A stretch of 64,000 nt of DNA from the NCBI RefSeq assembly GCF_003610995.1, contig NZ_CP032543.1, positions 3,472,001-3,536,000 on the forward strand, given 5' to 3'. Positions 44,943-56,097 of the stretch are shown here, piece by piece; position 1 is the first letter of the stretch, and every line of letters begins with the position of its first letter. Made by a program: the position numbers and the translations under genes. The notes beneath the pieces are model-generated. The model saw only the letters and a list, made by a program, of their open reading frames with translations, was not told where the DNA came from and ran no database searches. This stretch comes from Streptomyces griseus subsp. griseus. Lineage in GTDB: Bacteria; Actinomycetota; Actinomycetes; Streptomycetales; Streptomycetaceae.

Positions 44943-45947
44943 ATGTTCCTGGGGGGTGGAGAATTGACCACGGATGGGAAAAAAGCGACACATCCCCACT
45001 CTGTCAGCACTTTGTGCGACGAGGGGGCACGGCTCTACGCCAGTGCGCTGAGCGTGGGGAAGATAGCCCGCACCGAGGCGGAGGACGCTCCATGCCTGCT
45101 GGAGTTCGCCCTGCTGCACCCCGATCCGGACGACCCCACCTGGCTACGGCCCGTGCCGGCGTTCGCGGCCCTCACCCAGCGGCTCCATCCCATCGAGCGC
45201 GAGATACAGGAGCGCAGGCGCCTCTCGATCGAGCTCACCAAGGCGTTCGAACCCTTCATGGCCGTCAGCGCCCAGACGCCGCCGATCACCCACGCGATCA
45301 CCGTCCTCGAAGGCATCGGCCGCATCAACGCCTCCATAAAACTCGCCATGGCCGAGTGCCACTCCGAAGTCCTCACCATCCAGCCCGGAGGCGGCCGCAG
45401 CGAGGACACGCTGAACATGGCCATGGAGCGCGGCAACATGCTCATGCAGCGCGGGGTGGGCATGCGCACCCTGTACCAGCACACCGCCCGTCATAGTCAG
45501 GGAACTCTCAACTACGCCGCGCGCATGGCGGAGAGCAAGATGGAGATCCGCACCCTCGAAGAACTCGTGGAACGCCTCATGATCTTCGACCACACCGTCG
45601 CGTTCATTCCGGCCACGGACGACCGAAGCGTGGCTCTCGAACTACGGCACCCGGGCATTGTGAAGTACCTCGCCAAGGTATTCGAGCAGTTCTGGCAACG
45701 CGCGGTCCCGCTGCAGGACCAGATCCCTTACGACCCCGTACCGGAAGGGATTTCCGGAGTACGTCATTCCATCGCCAAACTGCTGGTCGAGGGCCATGTG
45801 GACGAGGCCATCGCCCGCCGCCTGGGCATGAATGTGCGCACCTGCCGCTCCCACATCGCCAAACTCAGTGCCGCGCTCGGCAGCAACAGCCGGGCCCAAC
45901 TCGGTTATCTCATCGCGCGGTCAGGAATCCTGGAATCGGATTCCTGA
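44943..45947 (+). CDS. LuxR-type HTH regulator with TrmB-like sensor region
   Basis: A 334-residue regulator. The N-terminal 100 residues include a helical region, the middle (about 135-230) resembles the sensor part of TrmB-like/LuxR proteins (MRTLYQHTARHSQGTLNYAA, FDHTVAFIPATDDRSVALEL), and the C-terminus is a LuxR-type HTH (VDEAIARRLGMNVRTCRSHI). The ATG at 44943 has poor ribosome-site context; a TTG at 44964 follows GGGGGGTGGAGAA and is an alternative. It is divergent from the secreted-peptide pair and followed by a truncated copy of itself. Confidence 0.85.
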   Translation: MFLGGGELTTDGKKATHPHSVSTLCDEGARLYASALSVGKIARTEAEDAPCLLEFALLHPDPDDPTWLRPVPAFAALTQRLHPIEREIQERRRLSIELTKAFEPFMAVSAQTPPITHAITVLEGIGRINASIKLAMAECHSEVLTIQPGGGRSEDTLNMAMERGNMLMQRGVGMRTLYQHTARHSQGTLNYAARMAESKMEIRTLEELVERLMIFDHTVAFIPATDDRSVALELRHPGIVKYLAKVFEQFWQRAVPLQDQIPYDPVPEGISGVRHSIAKLLVEGHVDEAIARRLGMNVRTCRSHIAKLSAALGSNSRAQLGYLIARSGILESDS

Positions 45948-46097
45948 CCGCGCGATGAGATCCCCCCGTCCGGGAACCCGTGCGGGGCCGCGCAATGGGG
46001 AGAAGACAGCCGACGCCCAGGTGATGCCGAGGAGGTTCCCGGCTCACCGACAGGCCCACACTCCCCGCAGAACTACGCCGGTACCCCCGTCAACTTC

Positions 46098-46685
46098 TTG
46101 CACCGCATCCAGCCCGGCAGCGACCGCCCGGCCGGCGTCCTCCAGGAGGGCGTGGCCAACGCCCACACCGCCGTCCGGCGCGACGCCAGGATCCGGCACA
46201 TCTACCAGCACCCGGCCCGCTACAGCGGCACCGTCAGGGACTACCTCTCCCAGGTCCCGGCCCAGCACCTCCAGGTGCGCACCACCGATCTGACCGTCGG
46301 ACGGCTGATCGTCGACCGGACCGTGGCGTACCTCCCGGCCTGTGCCGACCGCGACACCGCCGCCCTGCGGATCAGCCACCCCGCCCTGGTCTCCTACCTG
46401 ATCCAGGTGTACGAGGCCCTCTGGGCCCAGGCCGTCCCCCTGGCCGAGAACCACCGGACGACCGCCCCCGGCGCCCCGGTCACCGCCGTCCAGCACAGCA
46501 TCGCCTGCCTCCTCGCCGAAGGCCACGTCGACAACGTCGTCGCCCGCACGATGGGCATCAGCGTCCACACCTGCCCATCCCACATCGCCAGACTCGTGCA
46601 GGCCCTCGGCGCCGCCAGCCGCACCCACCTCTGCGCGCTCCTCGTCGAGTCGGGCATCGTCGGGGCCGGTCAGGGCGGTACGTGA
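46098..46685 (+). pseudogene. N-terminally truncated LuxR-type regulator copy
   Basis: A 195-residue frame with no ATG or GTG; only a TTG at 46098 is available. Its sequence aligns with the downstream 60 percent of the neighbouring regulator: ARIRHIYQHPARYSGTVRDY, VDRTVAYLPACADRDTAALR and the HTH VDNVVARTMGISVHTCPSHI. The first roughly 130 residues of the paralogue are missing, and only 150 bp separate it from the upstream stop. It could still make an HTH-only protein. A tandem duplication followed by 5' loss is the likely history. Confidence 0.7.
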
Positions 46686-46698
46686 GGCGAACACGACA

Positions 46699-46739
46699 GC
46701 GGGGCCGGGAAGGCGTCATGAACGCTCTCCCGGCCCCGC
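46699..46739. terminator. Terminator between the LuxR copy and hspR
   Basis: GCGGGGCCGGGA (46699-46710) pairs with TCCCGGCCCCGC (46728-46739) between convergent stops at 46685 and 46757. Confidence 0.85.
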
Positions 46740-46756
46740 AAAGTCCCCGTGGTCCT

Positions 46757-47215
46757 CTACTGCTCCGTCGGCGGCCTCTTCGGCTTCGGCCGCCACACCA
46801 CCAGCGCGCTGGTCTGCTGCACGTCCTGGTAGGGCACGAGATCGCGCCGGTACGAGGCGTGCACCTGGGCCTCGCGCTGCTGCATGGCCACCGCCGCGCC
46901 GTCCACCGCCGCCGAGAGCTCGGCCACGCGCTGCTGGAGCGCGGTCACCTGGTTCTCCAGCTCGATGATGCGCTTGATGCCCGCCAGGTTGATGCCCTCG
47001 TCCTGCGACAGCTGCTGCACGGTGCGCAGCAACTCGATGTCGCGGGCCGAGTAGCGCCGGCCGCGCCCGGCCGTACGGTCCGGGGAGACCAGGCCGAGAC
47101 GGTCGTACTGGCGCAGCGTCTGCGGGTGCAGGCCCGAGAGCTGGGCCGCGATCGAGATCACGTACACCGGCGATTCATCGGTCAGCTGGTACGGATTGCG
47201 TCGACGGCCGTCCAT
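46757..47215 (-). CDS. hspR: HspR heat-shock repressor, MerR family
   Basis: A 152-residue repressor that binds HAIR elements with DnaK as co-repressor. The MerR-type HTH is VISIAAQLSGLHPQTLRQYD followed by the wing RLGLVSPDRTAGRGRRYSAR. A coiled-coil dimerisation helix (about 70-115) contains IIELENQVTALQQRVAEL. It is the last gene of the dnaK operon, beginning 1 bp after the dnaJ stop, giving autoregulation. Confidence 0.97.
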   Translation of the reverse strand: MDGRRRNPYQLTDESPVYVISIAAQLSGLHPQTLRQYDRLGLVSPDRTAGRGRRYSARDIELLRTVQQLSQDEGINLAGIKRIIELENQVTALQQRVAELSAAVDGAAVAMQQREAQVHASYRRDLVPYQDVQQTSALVVWRPKPKRPPTEQ

Positions 47216-47216
47216 C

Positions 47217-48410
47217 TCAAGCTCCCTTCGCGGCCTGGAACAGTTCCGCCCGCGGGTCCTCGTCCGCGGTCGCCTTGCGGTAGGTCTCCAGCGCGTCCCT
47301 GGCCTCCTGGCCGAGGCCCTTGGGGACCGCCACCTCCACGGTGACCAGCAGGTCGCCGCGGGTGCCGTCCTTGCGGACCGCGCCCTTGCCCCGGGCGCGC
47401 ATAGTACGCCCGTTGGGGGTGCCCGGGGGCAGTTTCAGGGTGACCGGCGGTCCGCCGAGGGTGGGGACCTTCACCTCGCCGCCGAGCGTCGCCTCGGCGA
47501 AGGTGACAGGCACGGTGACCGTGAGGTTGTCGCCCTTGCGGCCGAAGACCGGGTGGGCGCCGACGTGGACGACGACGTACAGATCGCCGGCCGGACCGCC
47601 GCGCTCGCCCGGGCCGCCCTTGCCGCGCAGCCGGATCCGCTGGCCGTCGGAGACGCCCGCCGGGATCCTGACCTGCATCGTGCGGGCCGACTTGGCCCGG
47701 CCGCTGCCGTGGCAGACGTCGCAGGGGTCCTGGGCGATGAGGCCCCGGCCCTTGCAGTCCACGCACGGGTCGGTGAGCGAGAACCCGCCGCCGGTGCCGC
47801 GCGAGACCTGGCCGGTGCCGACACAGGTCGGACAGACCCTGGGGGTGCCGTTCTTGTCACCGGTGCCCGAACACGCCTTGCAGGGCGCCTGGCTGGACAT
47901 CCGCAGCGGGACCGTGGCCCCGTCGACCGCCTCGGTGAAGCTGAGCGTCACCTCGGACTCGATGTCCTGGCCTCGCCGCGGCTGGACCCGGGCGCCGGTA
48001 CCGCCGCGGTTGAACAGCCCGCCGAAGACGTCGCCGAGACCGCCTCCGCCGCCGCCGAACCCGCCGCCCGCACCGCCCTGTCCGCCGCCCGGGGCGCCGC
48101 CGCCGAAGAGGTCGCCCAGGTCGAAGTTGAAGTTGCCGCCCGCACCACCGGGGCCGGCGCGGAAGCCACCGTTGCCGAAGAGGGCGCGCGCCTCGTCGTA
48201 CTCCTTGCGCCGCTTGGAGTCGCCGAGGACGTCGTTCGCCTCGGAGATCTCCTTGAACCGCTCCTCCGCCTTGGCGTCACCCTTGTTGGCGTCGGGGTGG
48301 AACTCACGGGCGAGCTTGCGGTACGCCTTCTTGATCTCGGCGTCGGTGGCGTCCTTGGGGACGCCGAGGACCTTGTAGTAGTCCTTCTCGACGAAGTCCT
48401 TCGTGCTCAT
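47217..48410 (-). CDS. dnaJ: Chaperone DnaJ
   Basis: A 397-residue Hsp40 co-chaperone that activates the DnaK ATPase. The J domain (1-75) has the HPD motif in KLAREFHPDANKGD. A Gly/Phe-rich region follows (about 85-145), then four CxxCxGxG zinc motifs (CKACSGTG, CPTCVGTG, CVDCKGRG, CDVCHGSG) and the substrate-binding C-terminal domain. It lies between grpE and hspR in the same operon. Confidence 0.98.
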   Translation of the reverse strand: MSTKDFVEKDYYKVLGVPKDATDAEIKKAYRKLAREFHPDANKGDAKAEERFKEISEANDVLGDSKRRKEYDEARALFGNGGFRAGPGGAGGNFNFDLGDLFGGGAPGGGQGGAGGGFGGGGGGLGDVFGGLFNRGGTGARVQPRRGQDIESEVTLSFTEAVDGATVPLRMSSQAPCKACSGTGDKNGTPRVCPTCVGTGQVSRGTGGGFSLTDPCVDCKGRGLIAQDPCDVCHGSGRAKSARTMQVRIPAGVSDGQRIRLRGKGGPGERGGPAGDLYVVVHVGAHPVFGRKGDNLTVTVPVTFAEATLGGEVKVPTLGGPPVTLKLPPGTPNGRTMRARGKGAVRKDGTRGDLLVTVEVAVPKGLGQEARDALETYRKATADEDPRAELFQAAKGA

Positions 48411-48506
48411 CGACGTCCCTCCTTCCGGACGATCGGCGCGGCGGCCGGCCCGTGGGCCGGCCGCCGGACCGGTCGGTGTGCACCCTGGTGGTCGGACGTG
48501 GTGTCG

Positions 48507-51028
<2,522 letters not shown>

Positions 51029-51031
51029 CTA

Positions 51032-51052
51032 CTTGAGTGGATCTGACTCAAG
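51032..51052. promoter_or_regulatory. HAIR element 1 of dnaK
   Basis: CTTGAGT-N7-ACTCAAG is a perfect match to the HspR-binding inverted repeat, 22-42 bp upstream of the dnaK start. Confidence 0.96.
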
Positions 51053-51083
51053 AATGCACGAGACCCGTCCCGGAGTCAACAGA

Positions 51084-51104
51084 CCTGAGTCGAGCCGACT
51101 CAAC
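51084..51104. promoter_or_regulatory. HAIR element 2 of dnaK
   Basis: CCTGAGT-N7-ACTCAAC is a slightly degenerate second copy, its start 52 bp from that of the first. Multiple inverted repeats at dnaK are known in Streptomyces. Confidence 0.85.
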
Positions 51105-51261
51105 TTAGGTGCCGGTGCGCGTCACCATCGCGCCGTTCCCCCGACCCACCATCCCACCGTGGGATCGTTCTGTCACAAAATGCCGCGAGACGGTCACAAA
51201 CGTCATCGATCGGCTGGTACGGGCACACACTTCATCGGACTCCGAACCCCGGGCGGGCGCG

Positions 51262-52224
51262 ATGCGGAACGCGAGACAGCGGCGCGTGCGACAGAAGAAC
51301 CAGCGGAAGAAGCAGCAGGGACGGCAGGGACAGCAGGCACAGGGAAAGAAGGCACCGGGGAAGCAGGCCCAGCCGCAGGCGCAGACAGAGGTCCGGGCAC
51401 AGCCCCGGACACAGGCGCAGGCCGAGTCGCCGGGCCAGGCGGAACCACAGGCGCAGGCGCCCGCGGGCCCCCCGCCGCACCGCCACCCCGCAGCTCAGCC
51501 ACCCCCGCCCCCGCCCTCGACCCCGTACGCCACCGAGCCCCCCGCCCCCCGAAGGCACCCACACCCGCGCCCCACCGGCACCGCCCGGGGCCACTTCCCC
51601 TCGCGCCCCGCCGCACGCCTGGCGGGTCTCAGCGACCGGGCCGAGCACCTCGCGGACCGCCTCGCCCCCCGCGCATCGGCCGAGCGGGTGCTGGACCTGG
51701 CCCTCGGCACCGCCCTCCTGGTGGCGACCGCCCCCGCCGTCGCCGTCGGGGCCCTCGCCCTCGCGGCCCGGCGGGGCCCCGGCAACGTATGGAAGCGCAG
51801 CACCCGTACGGGTCTGGGCGGCCAGGTCTTCACGCTCCGCACCCTGCGCACCCGCCGGCTCCGGCTGGACCTGTTCTCCCGGCTCCCCCACGTCGTCCGG
51901 GGCGAGCTCTCCCTCGTAGGACCGGCCCCGCTGGCCCCGGGCGACCCGCGCGCCGCGTGGCCGGGGGCCCGGCAGTGGCGGCAGGAGCTGCGGCCGGGGT
52001 GGACCGGGCTGGCGCAGGTGCGGGCCCGGTCCGGGATGCCGTGGGACGACCCCGCCCTGCTGGACCAGCACTACGCAGAGCACCATGGAGTCGTACTCGA
52101 CCTGGCGATCCTCGCGGAAGCCGTACGCGGTTCCCTGCGGACGGCGCTCGGGAAGGCACGGTCAACCAAGGCACACCTGAGCGACACAGATCACCGCTCG
52201 CCCGGCTACAGCCGGGTGGACTAA
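51262..52224 (+). CDS. Bacterial sugar transferase (undecaprenyl-phosphate sugar phosphotransferase-like)
   Basis: A 320-residue protein. The first roughly 120 residues are a Gln/Ala/Pro/Lys-rich low-complexity tail. The domain starts with one membrane helix (LDLALGTALLVATAPAVAVG), then KRSTRTGLGGQVFTLRTLRT, VRGELSLVGPAPLAPGDP and LRPGWTGLAQVRARSG, the three signature blocks of the WcaJ/PglC-type transferases. It would start a glycan by loading a sugar phosphate on undecaprenyl phosphate. No other glycan genes adjoin it. ATG 51262 is chosen over upstream starts that would run into the HAIR region. Confidence 0.8.
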   Translation: MRNARQRRVRQKNQRKKQQGRQGQQAQGKKAPGKQAQPQAQTEVRAQPRTQAQAESPGQAEPQAQAPAGPPPHRHPAAQPPPPPPSTPYATEPPAPRRHPHPRPTGTARGHFPSRPAARLAGLSDRAEHLADRLAPRASAERVLDLALGTALLVATAPAVAVGALALAARRGPGNVWKRSTRTGLGGQVFTLRTLRTRRLRLDLFSRLPHVVRGELSLVGPAPLAPGDPRAAWPGARQWRQELRPGWTGLAQVRARSGMPWDDPALLDQHYAEHHGVVLDLAILAEAVRGSLRTALGKARSTKAHLSDTDHRSPGYSRVD

Positions 52225-52319
52225 GTGGATAGTGTCAGCACAGACTAATTAAGTTACTGCTTAGTAGTAGTGGGCAGACGTAACTGGATCCCGCTCTCGC
52301 AGGCCCGAGGAGCCCCGAA

Positions 52320-54602
52320 ATGCAACTCGCCGCGATCATCGTGTCGCTGGTGCTGACGGTCGTCGGCGTTGCGCTCATCACCCGAGCCGTCGCGCAGATC
52401 TACCGCTTCGTCCGTCTCGGACAGCCGGTACCAGCAGGCAGCCGCACCGACGACCCCAAGGCCCGCACGATCACGCTGGTCAAGGAGTTCCTCGGCCACA
52501 CCCGGATGAACCGGTGGGGCATCGTCGGCTTCGCCCACTGGTTCGTCGCGATCGGCTTCCTGACCCTGCCGCCGACGCTGCTCCAGGCGTACGGGCAGCT
52601 CTTCCAGGCGGACTGGGTGCTGCCGGTCATCGGCAACTTCCTGCCGTTCGAGATGTACATCGAGTTCATCGGCCTGATGACGGTCGTCGGCATCGTCGCC
52701 CTGATGGCGATCCGGCTGCTGAACCTGCCCTCGCGGGCCGGCCGCAAGTCGCGCTTCGCCGGCTCCAAGGCCTGGCAGGCGTACTTCGTCGAGTACATCA
52801 TCCTGATCATCGGCCTCGCGATCCTCACCCTGCGCGGCCTTGAGGGCGCGATCCATAACGTCGGCAGCTACGACGCCGCCTACTTCGTGTCGTACCCCCT
52901 GGTGCTCGCCTTCAAGGGGCTGAGCGTCAGCACGCTCCAGACGCTCATCTACCTCACCGCGATGATCAAGATCGGCACCTCGCTGATCTGGATGATCACG
53001 GTCTCGCTCAACACCAACATGGGTGTCGCCTGGCACCGTTTCCTCGGCTTCCCGAACATCTGGTTCAAGCGGAACGCCAACGGCGACGTGGCGCTCGGCG
53101 CGCTCCAGCCGATGACGACCGGCGGCAAGGAGATCGACTGGGAGGACCCGGCCGAGGACGCCGTCTTCGGTGTCTCCCAGGTCGAGCAGTTCTCCTGGAA
53201 GGGCATCCTCGACTTCTCCACCTGCACCGAGTGCGGCCGCTGCCAGTCGCAGTGCCCCGCGTGGAACACCGGCAAGCCGCTCTCCCCGAAGCTCCTGATC
53301 ATGTCGCTGCGCGACCACGCGCACGCCAAGGCCCCCTACCTCCTGGCCGGCGGCGGCAAGGACATGGAGGGCAACGAGAAGGCCACCGAGGAGCAGCTCA
53401 AGGACGTCCCCGCGGCCGCCCTCGCCGAGGCCGAGCGCCCGCTGATCGGCACCGCCGAGGAGAACGGCGTCATCGACCCGGACGTGCTCTGGTCCTGCAC
53501 CACCTGCGGTGCGTGCGTGGAGCAGTGCCCGGTCGACATCGAGCACATCGACCACATCGTCGACATGCGCCGCTACCAGGTGATGATCGAGTCCGCGTTC
53601 CCGTCCGAGGCGGGCACGATGCTCAAGAACCTGGAGAAGAAGGGCAACCCCTGGGGGCTGGCCAAGAAGCAGCGCGTGGAGTGGACCAAGGAGGTCGACT
53701 TCGAGGTCCCGATCGTCGGCAAGGACGTCGAGGACCTCACCGAGGTCGACTACCTGTACTGGGTCGGCTGCGCGGGCGCCCTGGAGGACCGGGCCAAGAA
53801 GACCACCAAGGCCTTCGCGGAGCTGCTGCACATCGCGGGCGTCAAGTTCGCGATCATGGGCGGCGACGAGAAGTGCACGGGTGACTCCGCCCGCCGCCTG
53901 GGCAACGAGCCGCTGTTCCAGCAGCTCGGCCAGGAGAACGTCGCGATGCTGAACATGGCGTACGGCGAGTCCTTCGACGACGAGGGCAACGTCGAGCCGG
54001 AGACGAAGAAGCCCAAGTCGTCGAAGAAGATCGTCGCGACCTGCCCGCACTGCTTCAACACGATCGCCAACGAGTACCCGCAGCTGGGCGGCGAGTACGA
54101 GGTCATCCACCACACGCAGCTGCTCCAGCACCTCATCGACGAGGGCAGGCTGATCCCGGTGACCCCGGTCGAGGGCCTGATCACCTACCACGACCCGTGC
54201 TACCTGGGCCGGCACAACAAGATCTACACCCCGCCGCGCGAGATCATCGCCAAGGTCCCGGGTCTGCGGAACGAGGAGATGCACCGCCACAAGGAGCGCG
54301 GCTTCTGCTGCGGCGCCGGTGGTGCCCGGATGTGGATGGAGGAGCGGATCGGCAAGCGCGTCAACAACGAGCGCGTCGACGAGGCCCTCGCCCTCAACCC
54401 GGACATCGTCTCGACGGCCTGCCCGTTCTGCCTCGTCATGCTGACCGACTCGGTCAACGGCAAGAAGAACGACGGCCAGGCCAAGGAGTCCATCCAGGTC
54501 GTGGACGTCTCGCAGCTCCTGCTGGAGTCCGTGAAGGCGCCCGCCGACCCGACCGGTGAGCCGGAGCAGGTGGACGCACCGGAGCCGGAACCGGCAAAGT
54601 GA
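52320..54602 (+). CDS. Membrane-bound Fe-S oxidoreductase with CCG domains
   Basis: A 760-residue electron-transfer protein. About five membrane segments lie in the first 240 residues (haem-b type helices such as WGIVGFAHWFVAIGFLTL). Two ferredoxin-like [4Fe-4S] motifs follow, CTECGRCQSQCP and CTTCGACVEQCP. Two CCG (HdrD-like) domains come next, with CPHCFNTIANEYP, HDPCYLGRHN, and FCCGAGGARMW with CPFC. The layout resembles GlpC/HdrDE-like quinone or menaquinone oxidoreductases. ATG 52320 lacks a strong Shine-Dalgarno but has AGGAGCC at -11. The electron donor is unknown. Confidence 0.92.
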   Translation: MQLAAIIVSLVLTVVGVALITRAVAQIYRFVRLGQPVPAGSRTDDPKARTITLVKEFLGHTRMNRWGIVGFAHWFVAIGFLTLPPTLLQAYGQLFQADWVLPVIGNFLPFEMYIEFIGLMTVVGIVALMAIRLLNLPSRAGRKSRFAGSKAWQAYFVEYIILIIGLAILTLRGLEGAIHNVGSYDAAYFVSYPLVLAFKGLSVSTLQTLIYLTAMIKIGTSLIWMITVSLNTNMGVAWHRFLGFPNIWFKRNANGDVALGALQPMTTGGKEIDWEDPAEDAVFGVSQVEQFSWKGILDFSTCTECGRCQSQCPAWNTGKPLSPKLLIMSLRDHAHAKAPYLLAGGGKDMEGNEKATEEQLKDVPAAALAEAERPLIGTAEENGVIDPDVLWSCTTCGACVEQCPVDIEHIDHIVDMRRYQVMIESAFPSEAGTMLKNLEKKGNPWGLAKKQRVEWTKEVDFEVPIVGKDVEDLTEVDYLYWVGCAGALEDRAKKTTKAFAELLHIAGVKFAIMGGDEKCTGDSARRLGNEPLFQQLGQENVAMLNMAYGESFDDEGNVEPETKKPKSSKKIVATCPHCFNTIANEYPQLGGEYEVIHHTQLLQHLIDEGRLIPVTPVEGLITYHDPCYLGRHNKIYTPPREIIAKVPGLRNEEMHRHKERGFCCGAGGARMWMEERIGKRVNNERVDEALALNPDIVSTACPFCLVMLTDSVNGKKNDGQAKESIQVVDVSQLLLESVKAPADPTGEPEQVDAPEPEPAK

Positions 54603-54622
54603 CGTAACGCATCAGCGCGATG

Positions 54623-54663
54623 AGCGGCCGGACCTGCCTCGGGGGCAGGACCGGCCGCTTTTC
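54623..54663 (+). terminator. Terminator of the Fe-S protein gene
   Basis: AGCGGCCGG pairs with CCGGCCGCT, with an inner CCTGCC/GGCAGG stem, followed by TTTT. This is a classical intrinsic terminator. Confidence 0.93.
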
Positions 54664-54812
54664 CGTGCGTACGCGGACGGGGTGACGCGGCCCGCATGTG
54701 ATTCCCGACATGTACGCGCCGGGCCCGTCTGGAGCATCATGTGCCCCGGACACCGTCGAACCGGAGCCCGACCCTCCACGACAGACACAGAGCGACGAAC
54801 GAACGAGGCCCC

Positions 54813-55943
54813 GTGCGCACGAGCAACACGCACCCGAAGGCAACGACAGCGGCGACGGCCACCACCAGGGCCGCGGCCGCCCTCGCCGCAGGCTGCGCCG
54901 GTCTGCTGCTGATGCTCACGGCCTGCGACAGCTCCTCGGCCTCCGGCCCCTCCCCCGCCGCCACCGACGCCAAGAACGGCGACACCGAGCCCGTCCCCCT
55001 GGTCCCCGTCCCGCACGGCGGGGGAAGCCGTGTCCCGTACGACTTCAACGGCGACGGCCACCAGGACCTGGTCATCAACGACCTGGTGAAGGCACCCGAG
55101 GGCCCGCACGGCGACGACGCGGGGACAGGCATCGTGTACGGCACCGGGGACCGCCCCCTCGACCCGGGCGCCCGCCAGCTGCTGAACGCCCGCGCCAACG
55201 CGGCGAAGTCCGGGAACACCCTGCCGGCCGCGTTCGACGCCGAGGCCGCCTGCGACCTGGACGGGGACGGCTTCACGGACCTGGTCGTCTCCACCGACCC
55301 CCCGTACAACGGCGTCGGCGCCCCGCCCGTCCCGCTCCAGATCCTGTTCGGCTCGCCGGAGGGCCTGACCGGCAGGGCGGTGACCGTACGCATCCCGGCG
55401 CAGGCCCGGTTCGGCAAGGAGTGGCCCGAGCACCCGGTCTGCGGCGACTTCGACGGCGACGGCAGCACCGACCTCGCGGTCACCGCCGGCGACGGCCGGA
55501 TCTCCTTCCTGCGCGGCCCCTTCACCCGCACCGGGTCCCCGGCCGGCGCGGAACTGATCCCGGACGGCGGCCCGTACCTGTACGCCCCCGAGCCGGAGGC
55601 CGACACCGACGGCGACGGCCACGACGACCTCGTCGCCACCGCCCGCCCCCGTACGCCCGGCAAGGCGGCGAAGGGGACCCTGCTGCTGGGCTCGGCGGAG
55701 GGCCCGGCGCGCGCCGGAGGCGCGTACACCTTCCGGGCGGAGAAGCTCCCCGAGGCCCCCCTGCGCACCAGGGGCACCACCCGCACCACGCTCCTGTCCC
55801 ACGGCGACTTCGACGGCGACAAGAAGGCGGACACGGTCGTACGGACGCACCGCGGCGGACGTGAGGACCTGATCGCGCTGTACGCGGCGGGGAACACGGA
55901 CGACCCGGTCCTGACGTTCTCGACGTCCCTGTTCCTACCGTGA
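54813..55943 (+). CDS. Exported FG-GAP/VCBS-repeat lipoprotein
   Basis: A 376-residue lipoprotein. The signal segment ends with the lipobox LLLMLTAC, so the mature protein is lipid-anchored at Cys. Several calcium-binding FG-GAP repeats follow with DxDGDGxxD cores: DFNGDGHQDLVIND, DLDGDGFTDLVVS, DFDGDGSTDLAVT, DTDGDGHDDLVAT and DFDGDKKADTVVR. These form a beta-propeller like integrin heads. The role is probably adhesion or carbohydrate binding at the cell surface. GTG 54813 follows GAACGAGG; upstream residues would spoil the signal peptide. Confidence 0.9.
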   Translation: MRTSNTHPKATTAATATTRAAAALAAGCAGLLLMLTACDSSSASGPSPAATDAKNGDTEPVPLVPVPHGGGSRVPYDFNGDGHQDLVINDLVKAPEGPHGDDAGTGIVYGTGDRPLDPGARQLLNARANAAKSGNTLPAAFDAEAACDLDGDGFTDLVVSTDPPYNGVGAPPVPLQILFGSPEGLTGRAVTVRIPAQARFGKEWPEHPVCGDFDGDGSTDLAVTAGDGRISFLRGPFTRTGSPAGAELIPDGGPYLYAPEPEADTDGDGHDDLVATARPRTPGKAAKGTLLLGSAEGPARAGGAYTFRAEKLPEAPLRTRGTTRTTLLSHGDFDGDKKADTVVRTHRGGREDLIALYAAGNTDDPVLTFSTSLFLP

Positions 55944-56097
55944 GCCCGGACTCCCCGAACTCTCCCCGCCCCAACCCTCGTACGGCCCTGAACTCCCCTC
56001 CCCGCGCCCCCTAGGGGATGTCACAGCTCGGCCGCAATGGCGGGCGGGTTCCCCCGGCCCCCACCCCCCACCACCGGGGACCAGGTACGTTCGACGG

